Source: Tuctoria greenei (taxonomy: Eukaryota > Streptophyta > Magnoliopsida > Poales > Poaceae). From it: a stretch of DNA of 64,000 bases. A program made the position numbers and the translations under genes. Numbering within the stretch: the first letter of the stretch is position 1; each line of letters opens with the position of its first letter. The stretch spans positions 27,433,601 through 27,497,600 of the forward strand of contig JAYESD010000009.1 of assembly GCA_036927565.1 (NCBI GenBank). Reading direction: 5' to 3'. Below, one piece after another: positions 11,037 through 22,125 of the stretch. The notes under the pieces were generated by a model. The model worked only from the letters and a program-made list of their open reading frames with translations, made no database searches and was not told the origin of the DNA.

Positions 11037-14000
11037 TCATCTCGCATTGCTATATACATTTTTTCCAACATTGACATCTTCTCGCATATAGGGTTTCAAA
11101 TTATTTTTAATGCTTCTCTCTACGCGCTTGATGTTTTCTGGTTTGGTGAAAAGGTACATCTCTTCATACTGATTATATTCCTCTTCATTATCTCCGACAT
11201 TCTCAACCCCAACGATATTTTGCTTTCCAGAAACAACTACGTGCAACTTCTCAGTTTCTGGATCTTGAACATAAAAAACTTGTGCAACATTATCGGCGAG
11301 AACCCACAGGTCATCTTTTTAACCCACTTTATTCAAGTTACCAGTGTCAGCCCGTAATTGTCCACTTTCAAACCATCAGGATGTTTGACCCATTGGCACT
11401 TAAATACGGGCATTACCATTCTTTCGCCATAATCGAGTTCCCATATTTCCTCTATGAACCCGAAGTATGTGGTCTTCTACCCTTGTGAATCATAAGCCTC
11501 AATACGAACACCACTATTTTGTGCAACACTCTTACCGTCTTTTTCTTTAGTGTAAAATGTGTAACCATTGATGTCATATGCTTGCCATTATGTTACCAAA
11601 GTAGATGGGCCAGAAGCTAACTTCTTCATTGTTGCCTCTTCTATAGTGTTTCCGTATGATATATTTTTGTCCATTAACCATTTAGTGAAACATCTTCTGT
11701 GCTCTTTCATGATCCAGTCCTCTGTGCGGTCTTGGTTTTTATCACGAAGCTCAATTTGGTGTTCCTCGATGTACGGCTCAGCTATTGCGAGCTGTTGTAG
11801 TATACCAAAATGTGCACGGTGTACATTCTTGTAATCTTGAACAATAAAAGTTCTCTTACCCACTTTGCCTCTCCCACGTAGTCTATCCTCATGTACCGGT
11901 ATAGGCACACCTATCGATTTTCCATCTTTGATGTAATCAGCGCAACCCTCAATCACTTCTTCAGTGGTGTATCCTTCCATAATTAAACCCTCTGGGTGAG
12001 CACGGTTCCGCACATAACCTTTTTAATACTCCTAAATATCTCTCCAATGAAAACATATGATGTAAATATAGTGGCCCCAATGCTTTTATTTGATCAACAA
12101 GATGTATGATTAGGTGTACTTGCATATCAAAAAAGGATGGTGGGAAACACATCTCAAGCTTGCACATTGTCTCGACGATGTATGTTTTCAGATAGTCTAA
12201 ATCTTCACGTGCTATCACCTTTTGTGATACTGCATTGAAGAAGTAACACAAACGTGTGATGACAACTTTCATATGCTCAGGTTTGATTACTCTTATTGCA
12301 ATGGCAAGGAAAACTGTCATCATCATGTGACAGTCGTGAGAATTATAACCGAATAAAGACAAGTCTTTCATCGAGACTAGTTTGCGGATATTGGATGAGA
12401 AACTCGTGGTCACTTTGATCCCATGCAAGCATTCGCAAATTGCTTTTTTCTCTTCTAGCGTCAAGTTGTAGCTGGCTGGGGGAAGGTAATGCTTCCCGTT
12501 CGCCTTTTCTACTGGATGAAGCTCTGGTCTCAAATCAAGATTTACTAGGTCCATACGTGAATTTAATCCGTCCTTTGTTTTCCTCGGCATGTCTAGCAAG
12601 GTCCCAATGATGCTGTCAAATACATTCTTTGTAACGTGCATCAAATCAATACTATGGCAAAATTCCAGATTCTTCCAATACGGAAGATACTTGAAAAAAA
12701 TTGATTGTTTCTTGAAAGCCATGTTAGTTGTATCATCCAAAGATGTACTTTTCTTTCTCTTAATTCTTTTACTATTTTTTTTCTTACCGAAAGCAATATG
12801 AATGTTCTTGACCATTTCAAACACAAGTTTTCCACTGTAAGGCTTCGGTGCAGTATCTTTTTCGATTTTGTTATCAAATTGTTCTTTCATCTTCCTATAC
12901 TTGTGTGTATCTGTCAAGAACCGTCGATGTCTCATGTACACCGTCTTTCTGGATGAAATGAGGTATAGAAATCCAGTTCTATCCACGCACCTAACGCAAC
13001 CTTTCTTCCCTTTCATTTGTCCCGATAATGTAAACGGTCTGGGATAATCATGCACAGTAACGAATATCATTGCTCTTAGCGTGAAATACTCCCGCTTGTA
13101 CTCATCCCATGTATGTACCCCTTCATTCCACAATTTCGCCATATCTTCCATTAAAGGTTCCAAGAACACATCAATTTTGATGTCGGGTTGTTTCGAACCT
13201 TGGATAAGAACAGATAATAAGATATATTTCCTTTTGTGACACAACCACGTCGGTAGGTTGTACATCGTTAAGACCACGGGCCATGTGCTGTGTATGCTCC
13301 TTTTTTCACCAAACAGATTCATTCATTCTGTACCCAAGGCAAACCTCACATTTCTGATTTCCTTCACAAATTCTGGATACTGAATATCAAAATTTTTCCA
13401 CTGCGTTGCATCACCAGGGTGTCGTATATGTTTTTCATTCTTCTTGCGTTGCTCAGAATGCCAACGCATAAGTTCAGCCTCCCTAGGGTTTGAGAACAAA
13501 CGCTTCAAGCGATCAATTACCGGAAGGTACCACATCATCAAGGCAGGAATTTTTCTCTTATTCTTCCCGTCTGCATCGCCAGAAGTATTGTCATCGTCAC
13601 CTTCAGGACCAATAATAAACTTCTTATTCTTCTGAGTCTTTTTCATGTTGGTAACATACTGGTGATTGTACTCCTTCTTATATCTACTGACACCACAAAT
13701 GGGGCATCTAGTTGCGAGCTCATGCTCTTTACGATACAGAATACAATGGTTCACACAAGTGTGTATTTTTGTCACACCTAGTGCCATCGGGCAAAGAAGT
13801 TTCTTCGCTTTATAAGTGCTTTTGGGCAGTTTATTTGGATTTGGAAGAATTTCTGCCAAAAGATTCAAAAGATCAGAGAAACTATAATCGGACCATCCGT
13901 GCGTAGCTTTCAACTTTAGTAGTTCTAAGACTACACGCAATGTAGTAAACTCTTTATCACAACCGTTTGATTCATCATATAAAAGCTCTGTCGCCGCATT

Positions 14001-14432
14001 CTGCAGTGTCTCCATTTTACTTAAACCTTTGCTTGCTCCCATAGAAGTCAGTACATATGGTTCAATGTGATGCAACATCTCCTCACAATCGAACTCATCA
14101 TCATCACCAGCTTGATTGTCACTACCATCATCGATATGAACATTGTCATCATTTGAGCCTCTCTCATCATCTTTATCCACATCATGTGTATCTAACTCAC
14201 CATGCTCTGTCCATATTGTGTAGTTATTTTTGAAACCTCTTTTCACCAAATGAGATTGGATTACTGTAGTATCCGTCCAAGCAATCTTATTTTCGCAGTC
14301 GATACATGGACATATGTCATCTATCTTTTGCAACTTCGCATGTCTCTTGGATGCTTCAATAAAATTTGCAACATTATGAATGCACATAGGATCAGGTCTT
14401 GGCATGTTATACATCCACGCTCGACGGTCCAT
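11037..14432 (-). pseudogene. TNP2-type CACTA transposase, degraded
   Basis: The minus-strand frame opens at the ATG at 14432 (MDRRAWMYNMPR). It shows the plant family order: Transpos_assoc domain (CPCIDCEN, residues about 40-50), a CPICGVSRYK zinc-type motif, Transposase_21 core (HSTWPVVLTMYNLP; HSIDLMHVTKNVFDS), DUF4218 (SFFDMQVHLIIHLVDQI) and DUF4216 (DINGYTFYTKEKDGK). Breaks are a TGA at 13323-13325, a one-base frameshift in a run of five T (plus strand) at 12020-12024, a TAA at 11588-11590, a TAG at 11477-11479, and another frame change near 11330 before the last block (11246-11037). The gene provided the cut-and-join transposase. This copy can no longer make it unless stops are read through. 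The leader exon probably starts near 15400 and ends at a GTAAATG donor near 15236. Confidence 0.92.
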
Positions 14433-15235
14433 GCTTCAATAATAGAATTTTTGTCAGATTTACAAAATTTGGCCACAAATATTCTCTAAAGGTCTTCTAT
14501 AAAATGAATTTACAGAGACATAACAAGTATGATTAGGGCGACTAATGTAGGAGACGGGCGACGTCTTGAGGCGGACGGAGTCAATGGGGGAAACAGGCCC
14601 AGTAGCATGGGCTAGGTATGGATGGGATCCAGTCTGTTATATCTTGACGTCGGATCCCATCCAACAATGGTAACTAAATGGGTGAGTTATAAAATCATCT
14701 CCCTAGAAAGCTAACCCTAATCACTCCTTCAAAATATATGCAAGCAGGAGGTACGCACACACAAGTAGCATATTGAAAAGGAAAACACATAAAACTACAA
14801 TTACAAGTTCGGGTAAACTTATCAGCTAATGAAAATATACCAGAACACACAAAACTAACAGCTTATCAGATAATGAAAATATACAAAGAAAAAGTAAGGA
14901 AACTACATTTACCTTGCATTTGTTAATTAAACAATAGCATCTTATATATATTACAATAGCATCTGTTAATTAAACATCATATTCATGTCACATAATAGGT
15001 ACAAACTACAATAAGATTATTACAATATAGTCCATACATCAATATATAAAAGACCAAACTAGCAGAACACACAAAAAGGAAACAATCCATATAGTCCATA
15101 CATCAATATACCAGAACACAATACATACAGTGCTTACACATGCAAAAGGATAGAATCCATATACCAGAACACACAAAACTAACAGCTTATCAGCTAATGA
15201 AAATATACAAAGAAAAAGTAAGGAAACTACATTTA
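14433..15235 (-). other. TNP2 leader intron with an internal direct repeat
   Basis: AT-rich and non-coding. A block of about 100 bp containing cagctaatgaaaatatac and ending acatttaccttgca occurs at about 14820-14920 and again at about 15140-15242. The duplication copies the exon-intron border with its GTAAATG donor (minus strand), so the leader exon end exists twice. Confidence 0.55.
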
Positions 15236-15435
15236 CCTTGCACAGGCGTCAGCACGGTGGGGAGGCGTCAGCATGGTGGGCCGGCTGGGTGGAGAAGTGG
15301 CGGTGCAGGGTTGAGCGGCGGCGCGGCAGTATGGGCTGGGCGACGGAGCGGCGGCGCGGCGCAGGGGAAATTCAACAACCTTGCGGCGTCGATATAAATT
15401 CTCCAGGGTTGCGTTTTGACTGCGGTGAGGGGTCC

Positions 15436-15442
15436 TTATATA
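15436..15442 (-). promoter_or_regulatory. TATA box for the TNP2 transcription unit
   Basis: The minus strand reads CTATATAAGGACCCCTCACC. A GC-rich leader (15238-15395) follows and ends at a donor-like GTAAATG. GGCGGT hairpins lie just upstream at 15470-15640. The CCCCTC after the TATA box is shared with two other promoters in the element. Confidence 0.6.
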
Positions 15443-16069
15443 GACGTCGGTTTTTCACATGCGGTTTTTAACTTTATCTCAGGCGGGTTTTACTTACCAA
15501 CCGCCTGAAAAGATATTTAATCAAATATTAATTAAGAAGTAAATATCTTCACAGGCTATTTGTACTTAATAACCGCCTGAGAAGATGTTTATCTCAGGCG
15601 GGTATTACTTACTGACCGCCTGAGATAATGCCAACTGAACAAAATATTTTTAAAACTTGTATAGCTGACATTGTAATGTTTTGGTAAATATCAAATTAAT
15701 TTCTACTCACATATTATTCACATTTGTGTATCTCAGAAAAAAAGTTCCTTCACTCAAAATTGTTGGTATGAACATATTTGTATAATTTATACATGTATGA
15801 TTTTTTTTAATTTTTTTAAAAGCATTCCAACATGTCAAACTTCAAATTATCCACCATTCTAACTAAATGCTCATATACATATGAGCATTTAGAGCACATT
15901 CACTTGATTGAAATCCAGAAATTCTAACACACCAGTATTCAATGACACGAATGAACACATATATATTACAAAACACAAGAAATATGTACAAGAACAGAAT
16001 TGAAGCTAAACATGTACAAGAACTCCTAAAACTACAAAAGAAATATGTACAAGAACTCCTAAAACTACA

Positions 16070-16450
16070 CTACGGCCCCGCCTCCTCCGCCCTCTCCGCC
16101 AACTTCTCAAACCACGCCAAGCGGTCCTCCTCCGACTCGTCGTCGTCGTCGTCGTCGTCACCATGGTGGTGGTCGCCGTCGTCATCACCGTCGTCATCAT
16201 CGTCGTCATCATCGTTGTCGTCGTCATCATCGTCATCGTCGTCATCGTCCTCCTCCTCCTCCTCCGGCGATGATGCAGCAGGAGAGTGGGTCGGCTGCTC
16301 CGGCTGAGCCAATTGCTCTGGCTGTACCGATGGCTCCGGTTGCATCGGCGGTGGAACGCGCTGGTCGTCATTCACCCTCTCGGGGGAGCTGCAGCGTATA
16401 CGCTTGTAGGGTGGCTTCCTCGGCGGGCTAGGAGGCGGAAGGTTGGCCAT
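16070..16450 (-). CDS. small acidic-tailed protein 1, CACTA-borne, unknown function
   Basis: 126 residues from the ATG at 16450, chosen because the paralogue at 20370 starts at the same place and a TATA box lies about 100 bp upstream. Longer in-frame starts lie upstream of that TATA box. The N-terminus MANLPPPSPPRKPP is Pro/Ser-rich and basic, followed by RCSSPERVN. The middle has Gln-Pro repeats, then a run of about 40 residues that are nearly all Asp/Glu, then a short amphipathic end (LAWFEKLAERAEEAG). No known domain was recognised. The acidic run is encoded by a GAC/GAT/GAG-rich microsatellite. It may be a nuclear or chromatin-interacting protein, but that is a guess. Two 3' repeats of gtacaagaactcctaaaac follow the stop. 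Confidence 0.55.
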   Translation of the reverse strand: MANLPPPSPPRKPPYKRIRCSSPERVNDDQRVPPPMQPEPSVQPEQLAQPEQPTHSPAASSPEEEEEDDDDDDDDDDDNDDDDDDDDGDDDGDHHHGDDDDDDDESEEDRLAWFEKLAERAEEAGP

Positions 16451-16550
16451 GTTTGTGGTGGTTCGTCGGTGCCGGGCTAGGAGGCGGAACGATGGAAGAA
16501 GAAGAAAGGAGTGCAAAAGTTCTGTGCTTATACATAACCGACGACGTGTC

Positions 16551-16557
16551 TTATATA
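16551..16557 (-). promoter_or_regulatory. TATA box upstream of acidic protein 1
   Basis: The minus strand reads CCATATATAAGACACGTCG about 100 bp before the ATG at 16450. The upstream DNA (16590-16740) is the block repeated at about 17010-17170. Confidence 0.5.
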
Positions 16558-19500
16558 TGGTTTGTGCGGAGCGGTTTGTTTCCTGCGCATTGAACTCTAT
16601 GCAGACCTCGTGCAGCACACAATTAAACCACTGTGGAAGACGATCTTCAGAGATCCTTCCGTCTCTCTGGTATCCATGTGGAACGTCGCGCACGCGTCCC
16701 TGCACCACGGCTTCTTAACTTCTCCGCAGACCTCGTGTGACGCGTCAGTTAATTAACATCTTCTCAGGCCGTTAATTAACATCTTGTAGTTTCAAAAATG
16801 TTTATCTCAGGCGGGTATTACTTACCAACCGTCTGAGATAATGCCCGATACTGTTCTTCAGTTTCCTTATTCCTTGCTTCTTTTTTATTTAGATTCCAAT
16901 ATAAATACTCAAACATGTTTAGATTCTTCAAATTGTGTACAAATTCGATGATTCTTTCTTCTACATTTGTATAAAATTAACATCTACCACCTGAACAAAA
17001 TATTTTGTTCATTGTGCATTGAACTCTTTGCAGACCTCGTGCGACGCACAATTAAACCACTGTGGAAGACGATCTTCAGAGATCCTTCCGTCTCTCTTGT
17101 ATCCATGTGGAACGTCACGCATGCGTCCCTGCACCACGGCTTCTTAACTTCTCCACAGACCTCGTGCGGCATGTCAGTTAATTAACATCTTCTCAGGCCG
17201 TTAATTAACATCTTGTAGATTCAAAAATGTTTATCTCAGGCGGGTATTACTTACCAACCGTATGAGATAATGTCAGATATTGTTCTTCATTTCCTTATCC
17301 CTTGCTTCTTTTTTATTTAGATTCCAATATAAATACTCAAACATGTTTAGATTCTGCAAATTGTGTCCAAGTTCGATGATTCTTTCTTCTACATTTGTAT
17401 AAAATTAACATCTACCACCTGAACAAAATATTTTTAAAACTTGTATAGCTGACATTGTAATGTTTTGGTAAATATAAAATTAATTTCTACTCACATATTA
17501 TTCACATTTGTGTATCTCATAAAAAAAAGTTCCTTCACTCAAAATTGTTGGTACGAACATATTTGTATAATTTATACATGTATGAATTTTTTTAATTTTT
17601 TTAAAAGCATTCCAACATGTCAAACTTCAAATTATCCACCATTCTAACTAAATGCTCATATAAATATGAGGCATTCATCAAATTATGAACACACATTGAT
17701 TCAAAAAAATTTAAAAAAAATCTGAAAACATTCATAGAGGTTGGTATGATGAGTAAAAATGTCCACTGAAAAAATAAATGAAAAAAGCATTATATTCATC
17801 AAGATAGAAAAATGAAAAATAGCATTTGTTGTATGTTTTTTATGTTCTGACCAATTTTAAAGGATTTATGAAGTGCAATTTAATGGTAACCTTTACTTAT
17901 CAATAATATTACAAGAAAGTGGATTTTTGCCTTTTTAAAGGACCACATTTAATCAAGAATATTAATTAAGAAGAAGTAAATATCTTCACAGGCGGTTGGT
18001 ACTTACCAACCGCCTGAGAAGATGTTTATCTCAGGCGGGTATTACTTACCAACCGTCTGAGATAATGCCCGATACTATTCTTCAGTTTCCTTATCCCTTG
18101 TTTCTTTTTCATTTAGATTCCAATATAAATACTCAAACATGTTTAGATTCTGCAAATTGTGTCCAAATTCGATGATTCTTTCTTCTACATTTGTATAAAA
18201 TTAACATCTACCACCTGAAAAAAATATTTTAAAACTTGTATAGCTGACATTGTAATGTTTTGGTAAATATCAAATTAATTTCTACTCACATATTATTCAC
18301 ATTTGTGTATCTCATAAAAAAAAGTTCCTTCACTCAAAATTGTTGGTATGAACATATTTGTATACATGTATGAATTTTTTTAATTTTTTTAAAAGCATTC
18401 CAACATGTCAAACTTCAAATTATCCACCATTCTAACTAAATGCTCATATACATATGAGGCATTCATCAAATTATGAACACACATTGATTCAAAAAAATTT
18501 AAAAAAAATTGAAAACATTCATAGAGGTTGGTATGATGAGTAAAAATGTCCACTGAAAAAATAAATGAAAAAAGCAATATATTCATCAAGATAGAAAAAT
18601 GAAAAATAGCATTTGTTGTATGTTTTTTATGTTCTGACCAATTTCAAAGGATTTATGAAGTGCAATTTAATGGTAACCTTTACTTATCAATAATATTACA
18701 AGAAAGTGGATTTTTGCCTTTTTAAAGGACCACATTTAATCAAGAATATTAATTAAGAAGAAGTAAATATCTTCACGGGCGGTTGGTACTTACCAACCGC
18801 CTGAGAAGATGTTTATGTCAGGCGGGTATTACTTACCAACCGTCTGAGATAATGCCCGATACTATTCTTCAGTTTCCTTATCCCTTGTTTCTTTTTTATT
18901 TAGATTTCAATATAAATACTCAAACATGTTTAGATTCTGCAAATTGTGTCCAAATTCGATGATTCTTTCTTCTACATTTGTATAAAATCAACATCTACCA
19001 CCTGAAAAAAATATTTTAAAACTTGTATAGCTGACATTGTAATGTTTTGGTAAATATCAAATTAATTTCTACTCACATATTATTCACATTTGTGTATCTC
19101 ATAAAAAAAAAGTTCATTCCTCAAAATTGTTGGTATGAACATATTTGTATAATTTATACATTTATGAATTTTTTTAATTTTTTAAAAAGCATTTCAACAT
19201 GTCAAACTTCAAATTATCCACCATTCTAACTAAATGCTCATATACATATGAGGCATTCATCAAATTATGAACACACATTGATTCAAAAAAATTTAAAAAA
19301 ATCTGAAAAAATTCATAGAGGTTGGTATGATGAGTAAAAATGTCCACTGAAAAAATAAATGAAAAAAAGCATTATATTCATCAAGATAGAAAAATGAAAA
19401 ATAGCATTTGTTGTATGTTTTTTATGTTCTGACCAATTTCAAAGGATTTATGAAGTGAAATTTAATGGTAACCTTTACTTATCAATAATATTACAAGAAA

Positions 19501-19947
19501 GTGGATTTTTGCCTTTTTAAAGGACCACATTTAATCAAGAATATTAATTAAGAAGAAGTAAATATCTTCACAGGCGGTTGGTACTTACCAATCGCCTGAG
19601 AAGATATTTATGTCAGGCGGGTATTACTTACCAACCGTCTGAGATAATCTTCTTCTCAGACGTGTTTTAATTAACGATGAACACACTACACATTCATTCA
19701 TTCACACAGTTGAAGAACACACAAGATACTCATTCATTAACAATATTTAATCACACATCTCACAAAAGAACACACAAGATGCACAATATTTACACAAGAA
19801 CGCACAAGAACACACAAGATACACAAGTAATATTCAATCACATAGATGAACAAAGATAGATTTCATTCATTAACAATATTTACAATACAGAAGCAACTAA
19901 AAACAACAAAGAGAAAAAATAATTAAATCCTACTCCTACTCCTACTC

Positions 19948-20370
19948 CTACTCCTCTTCCCCCTCCTCCTCCTCCACCTCGTCCTCTGGCGGCGACTCCG
20001 GCACCGGTGCAACAGGAGACAGGGCCGGCTGCACCGGCTGCACCGGCGGTGCAACCCCGAGGTTGTTAGCCGTCGCCTCCACCAGTGTTCTACGGCCCTC
20101 GGGGCCAAGAACCTGGGCCATCGTCGCGAACAAAATGTCAAGACGATCAGCCACCCCCGTGAGGGCGTAGAGGTAGTGGCCCATGGTACCCATTCCAGGA
20201 TACTCTGGAAGGGTACCCAGCCCCAAGGCACTCATGGCGTGAGACGTATTGTTGTACGCCTCTCGTGCCATGAGGAGGCGATGCTCGGTGTTGATCTTCT
20301 CGGGGGAGCTGCAACATAGTTTCTTGCAAGGTGGCTCCCTAAGAGGGCTTGGCGACGGAAGGTCGGCCAT
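19948..20370 (-). CDS. small acidic-tailed protein 2, paralogue of protein 1
   Basis: 140 residues from the ATG at 20370. The first 27 residues align without gaps to protein 1: MADLPSPSPLREPP against MANLPPPSPPRKPP, then CSSPEKIN against CSSPERVN. The central part differs and looks folded or amphipathic (SALGLGTLPEYPGMGTMGH, then LDILFATMAQVLGPEGRR). It ends in Pro-rich then Glu-rich sequence (PPEDEVEEEEGEEE). No known domain was recognised. Both genes are uninterrupted while the two transposition genes are broken. The 3' side has a GAGTAG microsatellite running through the stop codon. It could be an accessory transposon protein. Confidence 0.6.
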   Translation of the reverse strand: MADLPSPSPLREPPCKKLCCSSPEKINTEHRLLMAREAYNNTSHAMSALGLGTLPEYPGMGTMGHYLYALTGVADRLDILFATMAQVLGPEGRRTLVEATANNLGVAPPVQPVQPALSPVAPVPESPPEDEVEEEEGEEE

Positions 20371-20574
20371 AGTGGTGTTGGGTCGTCGGAGCGGAGGAAG
20401 ACGAAGAAAACAAGAGGATTCAAAATGAGCGATGCGCTTGTGGAGAACTAACGGGTGATAGCGCGTCTTTAAGGCCACGCGGAGTGGAAGATGGAGCAGT
20501 TGGTTTACCGCGCATTGAAAGGTCGTGCCTCGAGGAAAAGAAAGGTCGCGCACGGTCGTCGACACATATTAATT

Positions 20575-20835
20575 AAGAACCTCACAGGCGGTTGGTGAGG
20601 GGTATTTATGTAGGCGTTCATCAAATTCTGAACATATATTAATTAAGAAGAAGTAAATATCTTCATAGGCGGTTGGTAATTAATAACCGTCTGAGAAGAT
20701 GTTTATCTCAGACGGGTGTTACTAACCAACCGTCTGAGATAATTGTATCTTCTCAGGCGGTTGGTAAGTAAAACCCGCCTAAGGTAACAATCTTCTCAGG
20801 CGGTCGGTACTTAAAATCCGCCTGAGAAAATGGGA
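20575..20835. promoter_or_regulatory. bidirectional promoter region with five or more GGCGGT hairpin motifs
   Basis: Inverted and direct copies of the motif (cacaggcggttgg, aggcggttggtaattaata, agacgggtgttactaacc, tctcaggcggttggtaagta, aggcggtcggtactta) fill the space between two outward TATA boxes. These boxes drive the minus-strand acidic gene and the plus-strand Transposase_24/Ulp1 gene. Element-protein binding here would couple both promoters (inference). Confidence 0.6.
20603..20609 (-). promoter_or_regulatory. TATA-like box upstream of acidic protein 2
   Basis: The minus strand reads CATAAATACCCCTCACCAACC, about 235 bp before the ATG. CCCCTC follows as in two other promoters of the element. 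Confidence 0.45.
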
Positions 20836-20838
20836 GTC

Positions 20839-20846
20839 TATATATA
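20839..20846 (+). promoter_or_regulatory. TATA box of the plus-strand CACTA gene
   Basis: The plus strand reads gtctatatatacccctcggc. A GC-rich leader follows with a repeated phrase (cgccctcgtcacttccaggt at about 20930 and 20990, each with a donor-like GTACGCC) and a telo-box-like aaaccctaaaccc at about 21050. Confidence 0.6.
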
Positions 20847-20879
20847 CCCCTCGGCAGCGTTGGAAAAACCTAACCCGGG

Positions 20880-21646
20880 CGAAACACTTAGACGCTGTTA
20901 GGCTGCCAAAATTTTGTTTGCCGCCAAGTGTTCGCCCTCGTCACTTCCAGGTACGCCGCCGAGCTTCGCCGTCGCCGCCGAGCTTCGCCCTCGTCACTTC
21001 CAGGTACGCCGAGCGAAGCCATTGTCGTCGCCGTCGAGCTTCAAGGTAAACCCTAAACCCTTCGACCTTCCATCCTCCTTCGCTGTGCCGCCTCCCTCCC
21101 CGCCCTCGCCACCGCCTTGCATATCCTTGGTTAGGGTTCAGGAATTGAAAAATGGTAGGCATCCTTGGTTAGGGTTCGGTGGAATTTGAAAAACTGTCAA
21201 GTTCAGTGGCATCTTTGGTTAGGGTTCGGTGGGTAGGCATCCTTGGGTCAGTCGCCTTAAACCCTAGAATGCCTTATCAAATCCTAGAATGCTTTCATCT
21301 TTTTCTTCATGCAACACTTCGTGTAGAGTTAATATGCCATTTATTAGATTTTTTGTCTTATTAGATATAGCATGGAAAGCCCTAAGAAGACTGGTCCTGG
21401 TAGTAACAACAAATAAGACAATATGGAGTTTACTGACTCCAGCAGTTCAGGCTCCTATCACAGTCCATCGGATCCTTTTCAAATATAAAAATTAAATAGA
21501 CTTTAGTGGATCTAGACCCGGAATATGATCCTGCCGACTTGGTATGGATCACGAATCTTAACTTCAGCAGTTCAAGTTAATGTTGGTTGTCAAGTATACG
21601 AAGTCTTATAATTTTTTCTACCTAGATTAATCGCGAAGACAATGAG
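20880..21646 (+). other. leader region of the plus-strand CACTA gene
   Basis: Probable 5' untranslated exon(s) and intron. The motif ccttggttagggttc recurs at about 21128, 21164 and 21213. No ORF is supported before 21647. Confidence 0.45.
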
Positions 21647-22120
21647 GTGACATCGGCTCCTAAAACCACAGAAGGTTCTCTAATGGATGAATCCTCAGCT
21701 TCACTCAAGCGGAAACGAGGGCAACGAGGTCCCAATAAGGGTCCATTGGACCACATCATGTACATAACAAGGGTCGGTCCAGGTGGGCTTCCCCAAGAAC
21801 CACTGGATTCAGTTACCAAGTGCAGTAATGCATGCGGTTTTCTTGTTAGGGAGGTTGTGCCGATCACAACCGAGAATTGGAGGAAATTACCCGAGCAGAC
21901 CAAGAATGAGTTGTGGGAAAAGATAAAGAAAAATTCAAGTTCCCGAAAGGCACAGAAGAAGCTGTAAAGAAAGCAACATTGGTCTATTGCGGCAAGAAGT
22001 TTCGATGCTGGAAGAGTGAAATGAATGATTATGTTAAGGCCGATAAGGTCCCTAGCCCGAGGAAGATGGGAAAAAACACACAAGCTCAATGGCAAGAGTT
22101 TGTTCGTCAAAAGAGCACAC

Positions 22121-22125
22121 CTGAT
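22121..22125. repeat. Copia target-site duplication, left copy (CTGAT)
   Basis: CTGAT directly precedes the left LTR and recurs at 32408-32412 directly after the right LTR. Confidence 0.95.

Larger units (their letters stand above)
15470..19660. repeat. internal tandem repeats (~790 bp units) with subterminal-type hairpins
   Basis: The phrase tagctgacattgtaatg occurs at 15662, 17446, 18241 and 19028. The hairpin start cttcacaggcggttgg occurs at 17984, 18771 (one base changed) and 19566. Two adjacent units of 787 and 795 bp are therefore complete, with partial ones on the left. Each unit carries a hairpin pair tcaggcgggtattacttacc and accgtctgagata, the same motif as the transposon ends. A separate block containing attaaaccactgtggaagac is duplicated at about 16620 and 17050, about 430 bp apart. 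Short ORFs that recur in the units are not believed to be genes. Confidence 0.9.

Noticed and set aside
16134..16270. Poly-Ser plus-strand ORF opposite the acidic gene
   Set aside because: It is the reverse-strand reading of the Asp/Glu codon run. The minus strand has the paralogue, promoter and start.
17465..19229. Recurring 60-residue ORFs beginning MVNIKLISTHILF
   Set aside because: They recur only because the ~790-bp units repeat. They are AT-rich, have no codon structure and no neighbouring promoter.
21040..21240. Telomere-like phrases (aaaccctaaaccc, ttagggtt)
   Set aside because: Too short and irregular for an interstitial telomere. Better explained as a telo-box in a leader and a local duplication.
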